Shown here one piece after another: positions 1 through 11,019 of a stretch of 64,000 nucleotides of DNA. Every line of letters starts with the position of its first letter. Positions within the stretch are counted from its first letter, which is position 1. Source of the DNA: Dillenia suffruticosa (taxonomy: Eukaryota; Streptophyta; Magnoliopsida; Dilleniales; Dilleniaceae); NCBI GenBank assembly GCA_033439265.1, contig JAVTVX010000031.1:5627501-5691500 (forward strand). The letters are read 5' to 3'. Under the pieces are notes generated by a model. That model ran no database searches. It was not told where the DNA came from and saw only the letters and a list, made by a program, of their open reading frames with translations. Made by a program: the position numbers and the translations under genes.

Positions 1-1839
1 GGTTTGAGATCTATAAATCTCCAAAAGTAACCCTGCATGTGCTAAATACCTATACAATCCGCAAAAATACTGCACAAGCTCCGTCGAGTAGTCTCCCAAC
101 TAAGTCTCCTCTGAAAAAGGGGAAGAGAGGGGTGAGTATAGGGGTATACTCAGTGAGTGGAGTGCAATGGTGTGATTGTGTTCATAAATAAGGGGTAAAT
201 GTGGGGCAGTCAAAGCATATCTCATAAATAACAGTTCATATGCATAAAACATTTCAATAAATCACAATTTACAAAATATGCATCCATGTCAATTATCATT
301 TCAGAAAATCTTGGGGTTCCATCAGAAATCACTTCCGTCTTAGGGCGGCCAAACCCAGACGAAATCCCGCCAAGGGTTTTTCTATCCAATGTCTCAAAAC
401 AAACCCCCTACCTTGGCGTTGGCTCGTACCTCACCGGGGTGCACCAGATATAGTACGACTTTGGCAGAGGGAGGGACGCCTAACTCCCCTGCACATCCAA
501 ACCCCAAACCACGCCACCCCGTCGGGTCGCTCCGTGGTGGGAATATGACTATAGTCATCTGCGGCACCTTTCATTTCTAAATCAATCCAGTTCACAAGCA
601 ATGTGCCATAATTTTCCATCAAATAATCAACAATCTCATGCCAATCAATTCCTAGAACAATATCAAATAACATATGGCACGAAATCATTTTTAAACACAA
701 CGGATGCATTTATACTTTATAATTCAGTTCAGACAGCCCACAATCACAAAATAATTCGCATAAATCACGTAAAATCTTTCAAAAATCATTTATAAAGCAA
801 TTTAAAACAGGTTTCTCATTCATGAACACAATGAACCATCCACTCACCTCTTGGGAGGGTATTCACTCCCAATTTCCAAATCAAACAAAATCCAATCTCT
901 CCTTTAATTTTGAATGCCTTAACCTAAGACATTGGTCATACATTAATCATTAAATCGTATAAAGATATCTAAATCTATGAAATATTATAGTCCTAAATTC
1001 ATAATTTATATTTGCGCAGTTACCGAAAAATTATCATAACTTTCACTACACATATCGGATTTAAGTGATTTAAGTCTCAAATGAAAGATAAGATATAGAT
1101 CTACAACTTTCATGTTAAGACTTAAACATAAATTTATCTTGAAGACAGCTCAAATCCGCAGCAAAACTCACGGCCAGAACAGGACACAGAACAGCTGTAC
1201 TTCTGCAGAACTGGTCTCTTTGAAAAATCAAAGAAAATTCAATTCTTATCGAAATGTCTCTTGTAATATATCATTTTAAAGCTCAGCAAGTCTAGTTTTA
1301 TAAGAAGAAAACTCACTTAATTTTCTTGTACATAGATGAAGTTATAATGGACAGACCACAGTATGTACGAACTGTTCAGTTTGCAGGAAATTTTAGGATT
1401 TTCATTTTATTCCACCACTTCCAATATTCAGGCAACATTCAGATCGTTGAGCATGTTATTCCCATAAATCAAAACCCTAAATCCAATATTGTACAACCCT
1501 AGGTTCAATCACGAAAGGAAATTGAAACCCTAGAATATATCAATCGGAAATTCATACCACATGTGCAGGAGATGAATTGAAATCTCGGCTAGAGTTCTCG
1601 AGGGCTTACCGATGACTGCCGAGTTGGGGTCTCTTCTGGGGTTGCAACAAGTCTCTCGGCAGCGGGCAGCACGCGAACAGGCGAGAGAGAGAAGCAGTGG
1701 ACTGTTCGCGCGCGAGGGAGAGGGGTCGCGGCTGGTGCGCGTTGGAGCGCTCGTGAGACGGAGCTGCTCGCGGGCTGTAGCAGTGCGGGAGGGAAGCCAC
1801 GCACTGCGGCTGTGCAGCGCCCGCAGGAGAGAGAGAATC

Positions 1840-1842
<3 letters not shown>

Positions 1843-1874
<32 letters not shown>
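1843..1874. repeat. GA/CT microsatellite
   Basis: An uninterrupted (GA)n run inside the CT-rich leader of LTR E (CT on the LTR sense strand). Comparable CT runs occur in the leaders of the other long LTRs in this window. Confidence 0.9.
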
Positions 1875-1879
<5 letters not shown>

Positions 1880-2012
1880 TGAGTATGTAAATGGAGGGAG
1901 GGAGGTGGAGAAATTGAGAGAGGGAGAGAGGGTAAGAGACAGAACACGGGAGAGAATGAGGGGGAGAGAAATTGAGGGAGAAGGGAAAGTGACGGGAGAG
2001 AGAGAGAGTGAA

Positions 2013-2033
2013 TTGGGAAAGTAACTTTCCCAA
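2013..2033. repeat. Perfect palindrome near the LTR E start
   Basis: Arms TTGGGAAAGT and ACTTTCCCAA flank a single central base. The E-type LTR at the right edge has the same structure (arms GGGAAAGT and ACTTTCCC, 63749-63765), so the palindrome is conserved although the flanking sequence differs. Confidence 0.85.
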
Positions 2034-2120
2034 ATTTATTTATTTATTATTTTTTTTTTTTTTTTTTTTTTTTTTTTGTTTTTGACTTTTTCGGTTTTAC
2101 AGAGAAAGAGAGAGAAAAAC

Positions 2121-2414
2121 CAGGACATAAAGAAGAGAAGCTATAATAATTGTGTGATAGCGGCCTAGAAATGAATCGGCAACAAATGCGCCAAAAAGCG
2201 GGAGGATGAAAGCGGTGCCAGACCAGGCGTTGACGTTGACGGCGGCGGTTGCGGTTGACTGTGCAAGTGGGCCCATCAAGTAACTAATGAGGCTGGAACT
2301 TACTCCATGATAGGCAAACCTCTCCGCTACTTCCACACCGATGATGAAAGATGCGGATCTCCGTCGACCGTGTCTTGTAGTAGTGGTACAGTTACTGTTG
2401 CTGATTCTGATGAC
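2121..2414 (-). pseudogene. Broken duplicate of NPF transporter exon 1
   Basis: On the minus strand this reproduces the first-helix region of the NPF gene at 56109-56462: the [16 protein letters not shown] stretch with the ExxER motif, then [21 protein letters not shown], ending in YVL followed by a GT donor in the same place. An internal deletion next to the RSASFII codons shifts the frame against the upstream [10 protein letters not shown] codons. A second deletion removes the start codon and promoter region. No exon 2 or 3 is present: beyond the donor the sequence enters LTR E after 20 bp. It is therefore a non-functional exon-1 relic produced by segmental duplication. The remaining exons could lie left of the window, beyond LTR E. 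Confidence 0.9.
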
Positions 2415-3294
2415 CGAGTGTACCAAGAAATAAGATTATTTTTTATATTTTGTTCTATATCTTTTATCCCTCAATTTGGTTATACTTTCGTTCAAATTTT
2501 GCAACTTGTAATCAGGTATTGATTGTGTACTCGTAAATCATTATATTCAATCTTACTTTTGATTTCTTTTTTGATTGTCACATTTTTTTTTTTAACATAT
2601 TGAGTTTCAAATTTTAAAATTTTACTATAAACAAAAAGAGAAGAGAGTTGAAATATTTTTAAAAAAAGAAGCATATGGAAATGCCTTTTATTATATGTTT
2701 TAACTATTACTTAATAAAAGATTTAGATCATAGATTTATTTCTTATGATATGTTGTTATATTCTCTATTAAATGTTTTTTAATTTAATAATCTTTTTATG
2801 ATTTATTTTATTATAGAATATGGAAATTTTAATTGATTGATTTTCAATTGATGATAAAAATACATGTCTCACAGTTGGTGCAACAATACCTACCATACTT
2901 AAAGATAACAAATTTTTTTCTCCTTTGATCATACAAGAAACTAATATTAATACAATATCTACTAATACAAAATAGATTGAAATCCCTAGAAGAGCCAATA
3001 TATTGCCAACCAAAGAAACAAAACTTTATACTAACAATACATTGTATTCAACAAAATCTAAAAGAATTTATTAAATTTTAAAGATATCCAAAAAATAGTT
3101 ACCATATTAAAACAATAGATGGAAATAATATTGAATATTTGTGTATTATGAATATTATTTTTAGTAAGAAAATAATATTACAAAGATTATATACTTATTT
3201 TTCCGGTTCATACTACAAGTATATAAATACAATTGAAGTACATAAAATTATAAACCAAAATTTTACTCTTCGTGAAAATTTTATTATTTGGTAT

Positions 3295-5840
3295 TGTCAC
3301 ACCCCGAACCGGGATCGTGAACAGCCGTCTGTTATTTTGAATGCCGACTGTATTTTTACAGAAAATCAGACAGAATCTCTCCATATTTCGGAGGTTTCCC
3401 AACTATAATTTATTCTATATAAATCACAACCATCTTGTAATAATCAAATGGTCATTCTGGTCTCTCCAAAATCAACCAATCTCACAGTCAACATCCAGAT
3501 AACGCAAGACTATAAAAATTTCCAATAATCTAGCCACAGACCTCTACTGCCATGCCCCCGTCAAAGGCATGGACAGCCGCCAGTCGCCCCTCCTGTGATT
3601 TAGAGGTAGCACCGAGCGATCTTAGATTACACTTCTAAAACATGACACATTCTCAAGTATTTATACAATGAAACAGAAATGCCTCAATGCAATGTTATGC
3701 AATGACATGTCCATATTTATACAGTCATCCCAGAATTATACAATGGTCGTCTATCTATCTCAAAATACATATACATCATTAATACAATTGCTAACTCACA
3801 AAATTTCGACAGAAATATACGACTCCTCGAGTCCAGACCAAATCTCCCAATGATACTGTGCGTCCTAAAAGCAACGCTCCTTACCAAATATTATCTCTGA
3901 AACAAGAAGGGAAGTGAGGGGTGAGTACTCGGGGAAGAATACTCAGTAAGTGAGTGGGTCAATGCAATCGTCAAATATGAAGTGTGAAACTAGAGTATCA
4001 AAACATAAGTATACGAATCATATTTCAAATTATTATACTTTTCATTTCAACAATATATCATTAGCACGTATTTTCAAGTCAAATATGCATCCAAAGTACT
4101 GTCACTAAAAAAAATCATAGAGCTGTCAGCCGAAAATATCCTAGTAGAAGTCTACCGCGACCTATGACAGGCGCACCGGGGGTGTTATATGCAAGTTTAT
4201 TTAAAGTGCTCTCTACCCCGGCGTTGGCGACGAATCTCGTCCAGGTGCTAGACTTGGAGAGAGTATCCAAATCCTCCCCCTTTAGGGTTCAACCTGGCTA
4301 GTACCGTATCGTTAATCAAATCACGACAACTCGTGGGATACCCCAGGCCTAGGCATATCCGGACGCCACCAAAGCGTCTCTCACGGTGTCCTTCATAGCT
4401 ACGGAACAATACATACCAAAGCCTTCAAGGCCAAATCCAAAATCATATCAAAATGTGCAGAAATCAGGTTTACAAACCAAATGTAACATATAGCATAAAA
4501 TGACACATTATACATTTCAACCGCATGAATGCATAATTTCAATATTTCAACACAGTTTTTGGACACTCCATCAGTTCACAAAAATCAATTTCAAAACCAG
4601 TCAAAATATTTCAAACACGCTACAAATCATGCTCCTTTAACAAATATTTTAAAACAGGGTTTACACATTAAACAAAAGTATTGAAATAAATCCTACTCAC
4701 CGTATACGGGAGGGTGATCACTCTCTATTTTAAAAGCCAATTCAAATCTGACCGCTCGAGTCTCTAATGAGATTTTCCTAATTAATCATCACAATCGATA
4801 TCAATTAAGGGTCTAGTAATGGATCTTTAATTTTTTTCTTTCCAACCAATACTACTTAATTTGACAAAATTTATCCAAAAGTTGAAGAGATTTCATTTCT
4901 CTCACCTTGGGTTTCTCGGATCTCCGATCTAGCTTTCGTTCGCCCATTAGTTTGGTCTAAAACTTGAATGTTTCCAAATTTGAAACAATTGTGAGCAATT
5001 TCAGTCCAATTACTAAAGAAATTCGAAACTCTAGTATGAAAATCGAACTTTGAGTCATTTACCTTCGTAAAAGCTCACGGACTGTCACGGGCTGTCGCGG
5101 GCTCATGGGCCACGAGCTGGTGGGCCGGCGGGCTGATGGGTTGGCCCGCTGGTGGGTTCGCGGGTCAGCAAGCCGCAGTGGGCTCGTGGCTGTGCACTAA
5201 CGGCTGGGGTGCGCTCGAGTAGTGGATCGCGTGCTTTGCTCGCACGGATGGTCGCACTGGGGGACGCGCTCGCACAGGGTAACTCGTGCTGAGGCGCGCT
5301 AGCGCTAGCGCTCGTGCAGGGGCGCGCTGGCGCTCGTGCAGGATCGTGCAGAGGTACACAGGGGCGCATTGGTGCTCGTGCAGGAGCGTACAGAGGCGCG
5401 CAGGGGTGCGCAGTGCGCGCTAGCACTCAGGGGAAAGCGCAATGCTTTGCGCTGTCGCGCTGGTTCGCTCGCAGTGGTAGTGCGCGACGGAAGCGTGCGA
5501 TGGAGCTAATCGAGAGGGAGATCGCGAGAGAGAGTGAACAGCGGAGAGAGAGAGAAACTGAGAGGGAAGGGTAGAGAGAGAGAGGGCAAGTGAGAGAAAG
5601 ATGAAGAGAGAGGGAGACGTGGCGGCAATGGTGGTGGCGGAGGAAAGCACGGCCGCGAGAGAGGATCGGACGGAGAGAGAGAACGGCAGGGGAGATGAGG
5701 AGTCAGGGAGAGAGAAAGAGGAAGAGAGAGAGAAGGGGGAAAGATTAGGGCTAAAAGCCCTAATCCCAAATTAGGCGGGGGTGCTGCGTTTTGTCTCAAA
5801 ACGCAGCATTCCGCTATTGCTTTTTTTTTTTGGTGTTACA
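3295..5840 (-). mobile_element. Solo LTR A1 (chromovirus-type long LTR)
   Basis: On the minus strand it starts TGTAACACC and ends CGGTTCGGGGTGTGACA. It is flanked by a near-perfect 5-bp target duplication (GGTAT at 3290-3294, AGTAT at 5841-5845). Comparison with the uninterrupted copy near 60240 shows a clean insertion. The LTR, about 2.55 kb, is built like A2 (57489-60192): hairpins near the start, a CT-rich leader, a CpG-rich stretch (5085-5480), a GGTGAGAG donor-like motif, the TACCCTCCC module (about 4700-4735) and the GAGTAT/ATACTC module (3918-3957). There is no coding sequence, so this is a solo LTR. It is younger than the copia fossil and than the segmental duplication, because copy 2 lacks an insertion at this site. 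Confidence 0.85.
5743..5808. repeat. Two adjacent perfect hairpins at the LTR A1 start
   Basis: GATTAGGGCT / AGCCCTAATC (5743-5765, 3-base spacer) and TGCTGCGTTTT / AAAACGCAGCA (5782-5808, 5-base loop). Equivalent hairpins occur in LTR A2 (57530-57584) and LTR A3 (43211-43276). Confidence 0.9.
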
Positions 5841-6345
5841 AGTATTTTCTATTGGGTCATTATGGTTTAATGATAAATTATTTTAAATTCATATAAAAAT
5901 TTACTAAAAATTCAAAAGCTTTTTCAATCTAATGAATTCTTTTGTGATGATTGTTCCCAAGATAGGTTAATTATTAAACCATCTCCCGCCAAATTTGAGA
6001 TTGAATCCATTGCATTTCTAGAATGTATAAAGGTGATGCCACGTGGATTTTTTAGATATTTTATAATTTTGATTGATGTATCAATAAAATGGTCATATGG
6101 ATGTTTAATTTCTACTTGTAACATATCGTTTGCGAGATTAGTTGTTCAATTAAGTTAGTTACAAGCAGATTTTTCAATTTATCCAAATTTTGACAATGTT
6201 GGTAAATTTACCTTTCAAAATTTTAATGATTTTTATTCGTTAATCAAGATAACTATTGAATATTATGTAGCACATGTACACATAGAAAACAATATAATAG
6301 AATCTTTTATAAAACATGTTCAATTAATTGCAATACCAATATTTA

Positions 6346-7391
6346 AGTGAGATTTTTTCTCATGAAACTAGACTTCTATATCTCGAAAATACATATGATT
6401 CGAAACATTTTGATGGGAACTGGATTTTTTGTGATTTCTCAAAGAAATGCATTGTGCGAAAAAATACCCTATTATGCTTTGTTTCGACTGTATTCTTTCC
6501 TTCGACTTTGAGAGGCTTTCTAGGTTGAATTAGACTAGACTCTGAACATAAAATTATAGATCTATATTTTATCTTTAATTTGAGATTTAAATCACTCAAA
6601 TCCGATATATGTACCGAAAGTTATGATAAAATTTCTATAGCTGCGCAAATATAAATCATGAATTTTGGATTATAATATTCAATGACTTAAATATTTTTAT
6701 GTGATTTGAATGAGTTTGGGACATAAACACAAAAATTGAAGTTTTATGTGTAGTTTTTTAAGTAAAAATTGGAATTTTTATGATCCGAAAAGTATAGATC
6801 AAGATATAACCATTTTTCTATGACATGTTATGCTGGAAAATTTATTGGAAAGTTTGGAATTGTGATATATTAAGAAAAACCAATTTGGTCTAGTGTTGGT
6901 ATATGATTTATTAATTAATCTGAGATCAATGTCTAATGTTAAGGCATTCAGAATCAAAAGAGGGGTTGGGGTTTATTTGATTTGGAATTTGAGAGTGATT
7001 ACCCTCTCAAAAGATGAGTAGACGGACTGTTATATCTTTAAATGAGAAAAATGATTTCAAAATTCTTTTATAAATAGTTTTAAATGATTTTATATGATTT
7101 TATATCATATTTGTGATTATGGGACGTTCCGAAATGAAATTTTGAAATATATGTGCTTCTATTGTATATATGAATAAGTATGTGTCATATATTATTAAAT
7201 ATTTTATTCATGAATATTATAAAATTGGTTGATCACTTTTTGATGAAATCATGGCATATTGAATGAAATCAGAATATTTGTGAAATGTTGGTGTATTTAA
7301 TGTAAATAGTTATAATCATTCTCTCCACGGAGTGACCCGATGGGTGACATGACAGTTGTCGCGTGCTCGATCCGAGGGTCGGGGTATGACA
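6346..7391 (+). mobile_element. Element D 5' LTR, left-truncated
   Basis: This matches 29300-30212 (the 3' LTR) and the scraps at 61740-61856 and 63650-63700. It ends GGGGTATGACA immediately before the primer-binding site. It contains the GAGTGATTACCCTCTC module (about 6990-7010). The first part of the LTR, present at 26120-29300 and 61195-61740, is missing here. Confidence 0.8.
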
Positions 7392-7398
7392 AATTTAT

Positions 7399-7410
7399 TG
7401 GTGTCAAAGC
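7399..7410 (+). promoter_or_regulatory. Primer-binding site of element D
   Basis: TGGTGTCAAAGC lies a few bases after the LTR end. It resembles the plant initiator-methionine tRNA complement TGGTATCAGAGC used by many Ty3 and copia elements. Confidence 0.75.
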
Positions 7411-7632
7411 TTGGTTTGATTTTAAATGTCTTAAAAGTTTAAATAAAATTTTCCAAACGTTTCTAAAGATTTTAAAAAATTTTCGAAAATTTGGATGTTC
7501 AAAATATTTTTGAATGGTTTTTTTTCTAAAAAGTCTCCTATGGGTCCTAGGACATTAACACATCTCTAGACATAAGTGTTTAGTGTCAACTTAAGGAGTA
7601 AACTAATGATAATTTTTCCCTTGTAGATTATC

Positions 7633-8351
7633 ATGCCTCCACATAGAAAAATGAGAAATATAAATGAGATTCCTCCTCAAGAGTATGAGAATGAGTCGTC
7701 TTCGCATGCTCTATCTCATTCGACATCTACTTATCTAGCTCCTTCAATAGGGATTTCTCCACCTCTGCTCAATGCTCTCTACCCATGGACTGACCGATAG
7801 ATTGCATATGGTGTGCATCTTCAAATATCACCTCAAGTTCAAGTTATTCCCCCATCTCCCAACCCAATGGTTCTACCAGTCCCCCTATAGCACCGGTAGC
7901 ACCTCCTACTTTGGTAGCTATACCATCCACTTGACTATCTGTTGAATTGTCCAAGTTGTTGAAGGAAGCTAGACAACTTGGGTGTGAAGTCTTCTTGGGA
8001 TCTAATGATCTTGTAGTAGCCAAAAAATAGATCAAGAGGGTCCAAGAAGGTGTAACGAACAAGAGTATTGATGATGAGATGGAGCTTACAGTGGCTGTAA
8101 GATTATTGGGTAAGGACGCTAGTACTTGGTGGGATGGTGTGAAGGAGAGAGCAGTCGCACCCGTTACTTGGATCGAATTCCTTAGGGAATTCGATGAGAA
8201 ATTCTACACCCGATTTGATCGGGGATTCAAAAAGAAGAGAGTTTCTCCAGCTCCGTCAAGAAAGTATGTCGGTGGTGGTATATGAAGTGAAGTTTAGAAA
8301 TTTATCATCATTTGTTCCGGAGATATTAGGCTCTGAGAAATATAAGCATTT
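7633..8351 (+). mobile_element. Element D gag, first part
   Basis: It opens with an ATG (MPPHRKMRNINEIPPQEYEN). A typical Ty3 capsid block follows, with TWWDGVKERAVAPVTWIEF near 8125-8180 and a downstream FVPE stretch. It stops at 8351, where LTR B is inserted, and resumes at 15443. A pyrimidine-rich stretch ending in TTGTAG sits just upstream of the ATG and looks like a splice acceptor. The remnant is broken. Confidence 0.8.
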
Positions 8352-8956
8352 TGTAATACTGATTTTCGGTAACTGTGTATCATGTACCACTCCTTATGAT
8401 TCTAAATATATTAATATTCTTTTGAGACATCTAAAATGTAATTTTAATTACATATTTATTTATTTTGAAGTTTCGCCTCAAAATGGCTAAGGAAATACCT
8501 ACAAAGTTAAATAAAGATATTTAAATGAAATTTCACATTTTTAAGAAATTTTGAACAAAATTTACTAGGGACCAAAAATGTAAATTATTTAAAATTAGGG
8601 GTCTAAATGCAATTAATGAAAGTTGAGGGACTTGATTGCAAATCACTTAAGGATGGACAATTGGAGCCAAATGATTGGTCAAGAGGGTAGCAAGTTTGGT
8701 TAGTGGCCACATGTGATGATTCCATATTCAAGAAAGTTCATTGGATGAGAATTTATGCATGAAAGCTCATTGGATGGGAATTTATGGGTGAAAGACTATT
8801 GGGATAGTTTGTACAATCCTCCCCATTGACATGGACGTCCAACTAGAGTGCATGGAGCTTGCTTGAATCAACAATTGCATGGTTTAAGTGTTATGACAAG
8901 TGGTAGTTGAGATAATGCATGAGATGATTAAATAGTCAAGAATACTTTGCTAGGTT

Positions 8957-8963
8957 TATAAAG
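8957..8963 (+). promoter_or_regulatory. Candidate TATA box in LTR B
   Basis: TATAAAG is followed about 30 bp later by a pyrimidine-rich leader. It is the best promoter candidate in this LTR; the start site is inferred. Confidence 0.5.
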
Positions 8964-11019
8964 GAACTTGTTTTGAGAAATTGGTTCACTTTTTCTTCAT
9001 TCCTCCTCCCTTGAACGAAAATATGAAGACTCCCTCTCTAAAATTGAGTTCAACCATGAAGCCAAAGAGGTAAGAGCATTGTTGGAAATTTTAATTTCAA
9101 GATAGAGATATAGAAGTATTGTATTCATGTATAGTGATTTGCTTTTGGTGTTAAGGTGAGAAAATTTCAAGGATTCAAAGGGAGCACTAGCATATATTGT
9201 TAGCAAGAGAGTTTACAAAGGAGGTAACGTGTTTTAACTTGTGCAAGGATTAAATTATTTGTTGAGTAGTTATATTAGTATCCATACTAGTATACTAGAT
9301 ATTAAATTCCATATTTGAGTCTTATGTAGTCTTGCTATGATATCTCATTCTGTAGGAATCAAAAATCTAAACCGTTTGTTCCTGTGTAAACTAGATGTCC
9401 TAAACTTTAAAATAGTATATTATGTGAAATATGTCATGAAGGAATCGATTTTTAATATTTTTTGAGTTTTAACAAGTTTCTCCTATTATGTTTTCATACT
9501 CTGCGTATGACCAGTACATTGTGTCAAATTTTTAGATATTGTCTCTATGGAATTTGAAGAAAGTTAAAACATGAACACTTTAGATCTCTATCGTATCTAT
9601 AATTTAAGATATAGCGCACTTCAATTGGAGTTACATGCTGAAAGTTATGGTATTTTTACTAAAACTGCACAGAAATAGTTTTTAAAACCGAAACTAAAAT
9701 TAAAAAGGAATTTTATAAAATTATACACATAAAATCTGAAGATATTCTAAACTAAAGAAATTTAGATCGATGTCTTGTCTTCGATTAGAGATAAGAATCA
9801 TGTAAATTGGAGGAGTACATAGGGAGATATGGAGTTTCTCCCAAAACTGCACAGAGTTAAAGTTTGGAAACTTAGATTCGAAATTTTTCTAAGTAATGAA
9901 TTTGTGATTTTACTTTAAAGAAAAACATTTCCATATGCAATTATAGCCCTATGATATGATATTTATCAAAATAATTAATAAATTATATATTGTTTAACCA
10001 AGGCATAGGGTTATATTTTCGTACAAGGGGTGACTCGTTCAAGAAACGAGGATAGTTAGGGGGAGTGACGTACTCTCCCCAGTTGATTTGAGTGGGATGA
10101 ACTATTTTCGACTTTAAATGAAAAATAGTTTGATCATGATTTTTATAAATAAATTTTGAAGTATGATTTATAAATGATTTAGATTTGTGGCATGTCTTGA
10201 GATGATGATTCTGAAAAAAATTTGCATCATGATATTACAACTTGATAGTGTCATGGTTTTCCTTACGAGTAAAGATTTATGAATGATGACATATAACATG
10301 TGGATGTTTATAGAATAGTGCATAGTACCTATAATGTACTCTCTACCACGGTATTGGGCGTTTACCCAACAGGATGATGTGGTGGGGTAACACGAGAATC
10401 ATGTCAACACCAAGGGAAGTGGATTAAAAGAAAAGTATGTGTTCATTTTTATGATATTATGGTGGACCCTTAATGTTTTTTTACCCTAATTAGGCCAAAC
10501 TATGGGTGGAATGTGTTTTATTACCGATTGACACCCCATAATGTATGATTATGATAAGGATGCATATTATTTTGAATTACATAATCTATTGCAAATGAAT
10601 ATAAATTTGAAAATGATGATTTGACTTGTCACTCTTACAAATTTATTTATTCTCATTACATAGTCATTGCACCTCACTCACTGAGTATGCGAATTATATT
10701 CACCCATCATATTTAAAATTTTTAGCTTATATTGCACTTGATTTACATTGAGCTACTATTCCGCGAGTTCTACTGAGAGACACTACTGGATAAGTATTCA
10801 TACCCATATTTATTTACGATTGGATTGCGCATATTAATATTATATGTAAATTTGAGACAAATGTTTTAAAAAAAATTTCTGAAAAATATTCTTTTTCAAA
10901 TCTTCCGCTATATTATTTGACTTAAGATGACGAGCAGGGTCAAGATATTAGTCAAAATATTAGCATTGCGTTACCTCGGTGTGTGAGTAGGGCATACCCG
11001 TGCTTTGAGGACTTGCGGC

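Larger units (their letters stand above)
1..2101 (-). mobile_element. Fragment of a long LTR (family E), reverse orientation, cut by the window edge
   Basis: Read on the minus strand, this begins with TGTAAAACCGA at 2101. It runs through a poly-A tract, a GGGAAAGT palindrome, a CT-rich leader and a GC-rich stretch (about 1640-1830), then AT-rich sequence. It carries the GAGTAT/ATACTC module (131-160) and the GGGAGGGTA module (about 855-870) also found in the other long LTRs of this window. The same leader appears in plus orientation at the far right edge (63701-64000). The 3' end of this LTR lies outside the window, so solo or full-length status is unknown. It sits 20 bp beyond the splice donor of the broken NPF exon 1, in what would be intron 1. 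Assignment to an LTR is inferred from the TG terminus and the shared modules; no coding region is present. Confidence 0.7.
2102..6345. repeat. Segmental duplication, copy 1
   Basis: Apart from the LTR inserted at 3295-5840, this matches 56085-57488 joined to 60193-60750 in the same orientation. The shared stretch holds NPF exon 1, about 400 bp of AT-rich sequence with no recognisable coding (2415-2814), and a copia fossil. Copy 1 has lost two blocks relative to copy 2: one inside exon 1, and one of about 200 bp covering the exon's start codon and upstream region. The left edge is masked by LTR E, so the duplication may extend left of the window. The right edge is an abrupt join to LTR D at 6346. 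Confidence 0.85.
2815..6345 (+). mobile_element. Ty1/copia pol fossil, copy 1, split by LTR A1
   Basis: Translated segments match copia polyprotein: a protease-side block near 2840-3000, a pre-integrase block to 3294, and integrase core from 5841 to 6345. LTR A1 (3295-5840) lies between them. The same order occurs at 57055-61194 and partly at 62432-63114. The fossil has many breaks and no LTRs of its own are visible. It ends at 6345, where LTR D sequence begins abruptly. It must predate LTR A1, which is inserted in it. Confidence 0.8.

Noticed and set aside
1530-2033. 167-codon Ser/Leu-rich open frame
   Set aside because: Generated by the GA/CT microsatellite and leader of LTR E; no domain and no conserved counterpart.
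2049-2077. Poly-T run as the tail of a LINE or processed pseudogene
   Set aside because: The tract lies inside the LTR E start, with TG terminus and palindrome nearby. No reverse-transcriptase or gene-derived sequence is adjacent.
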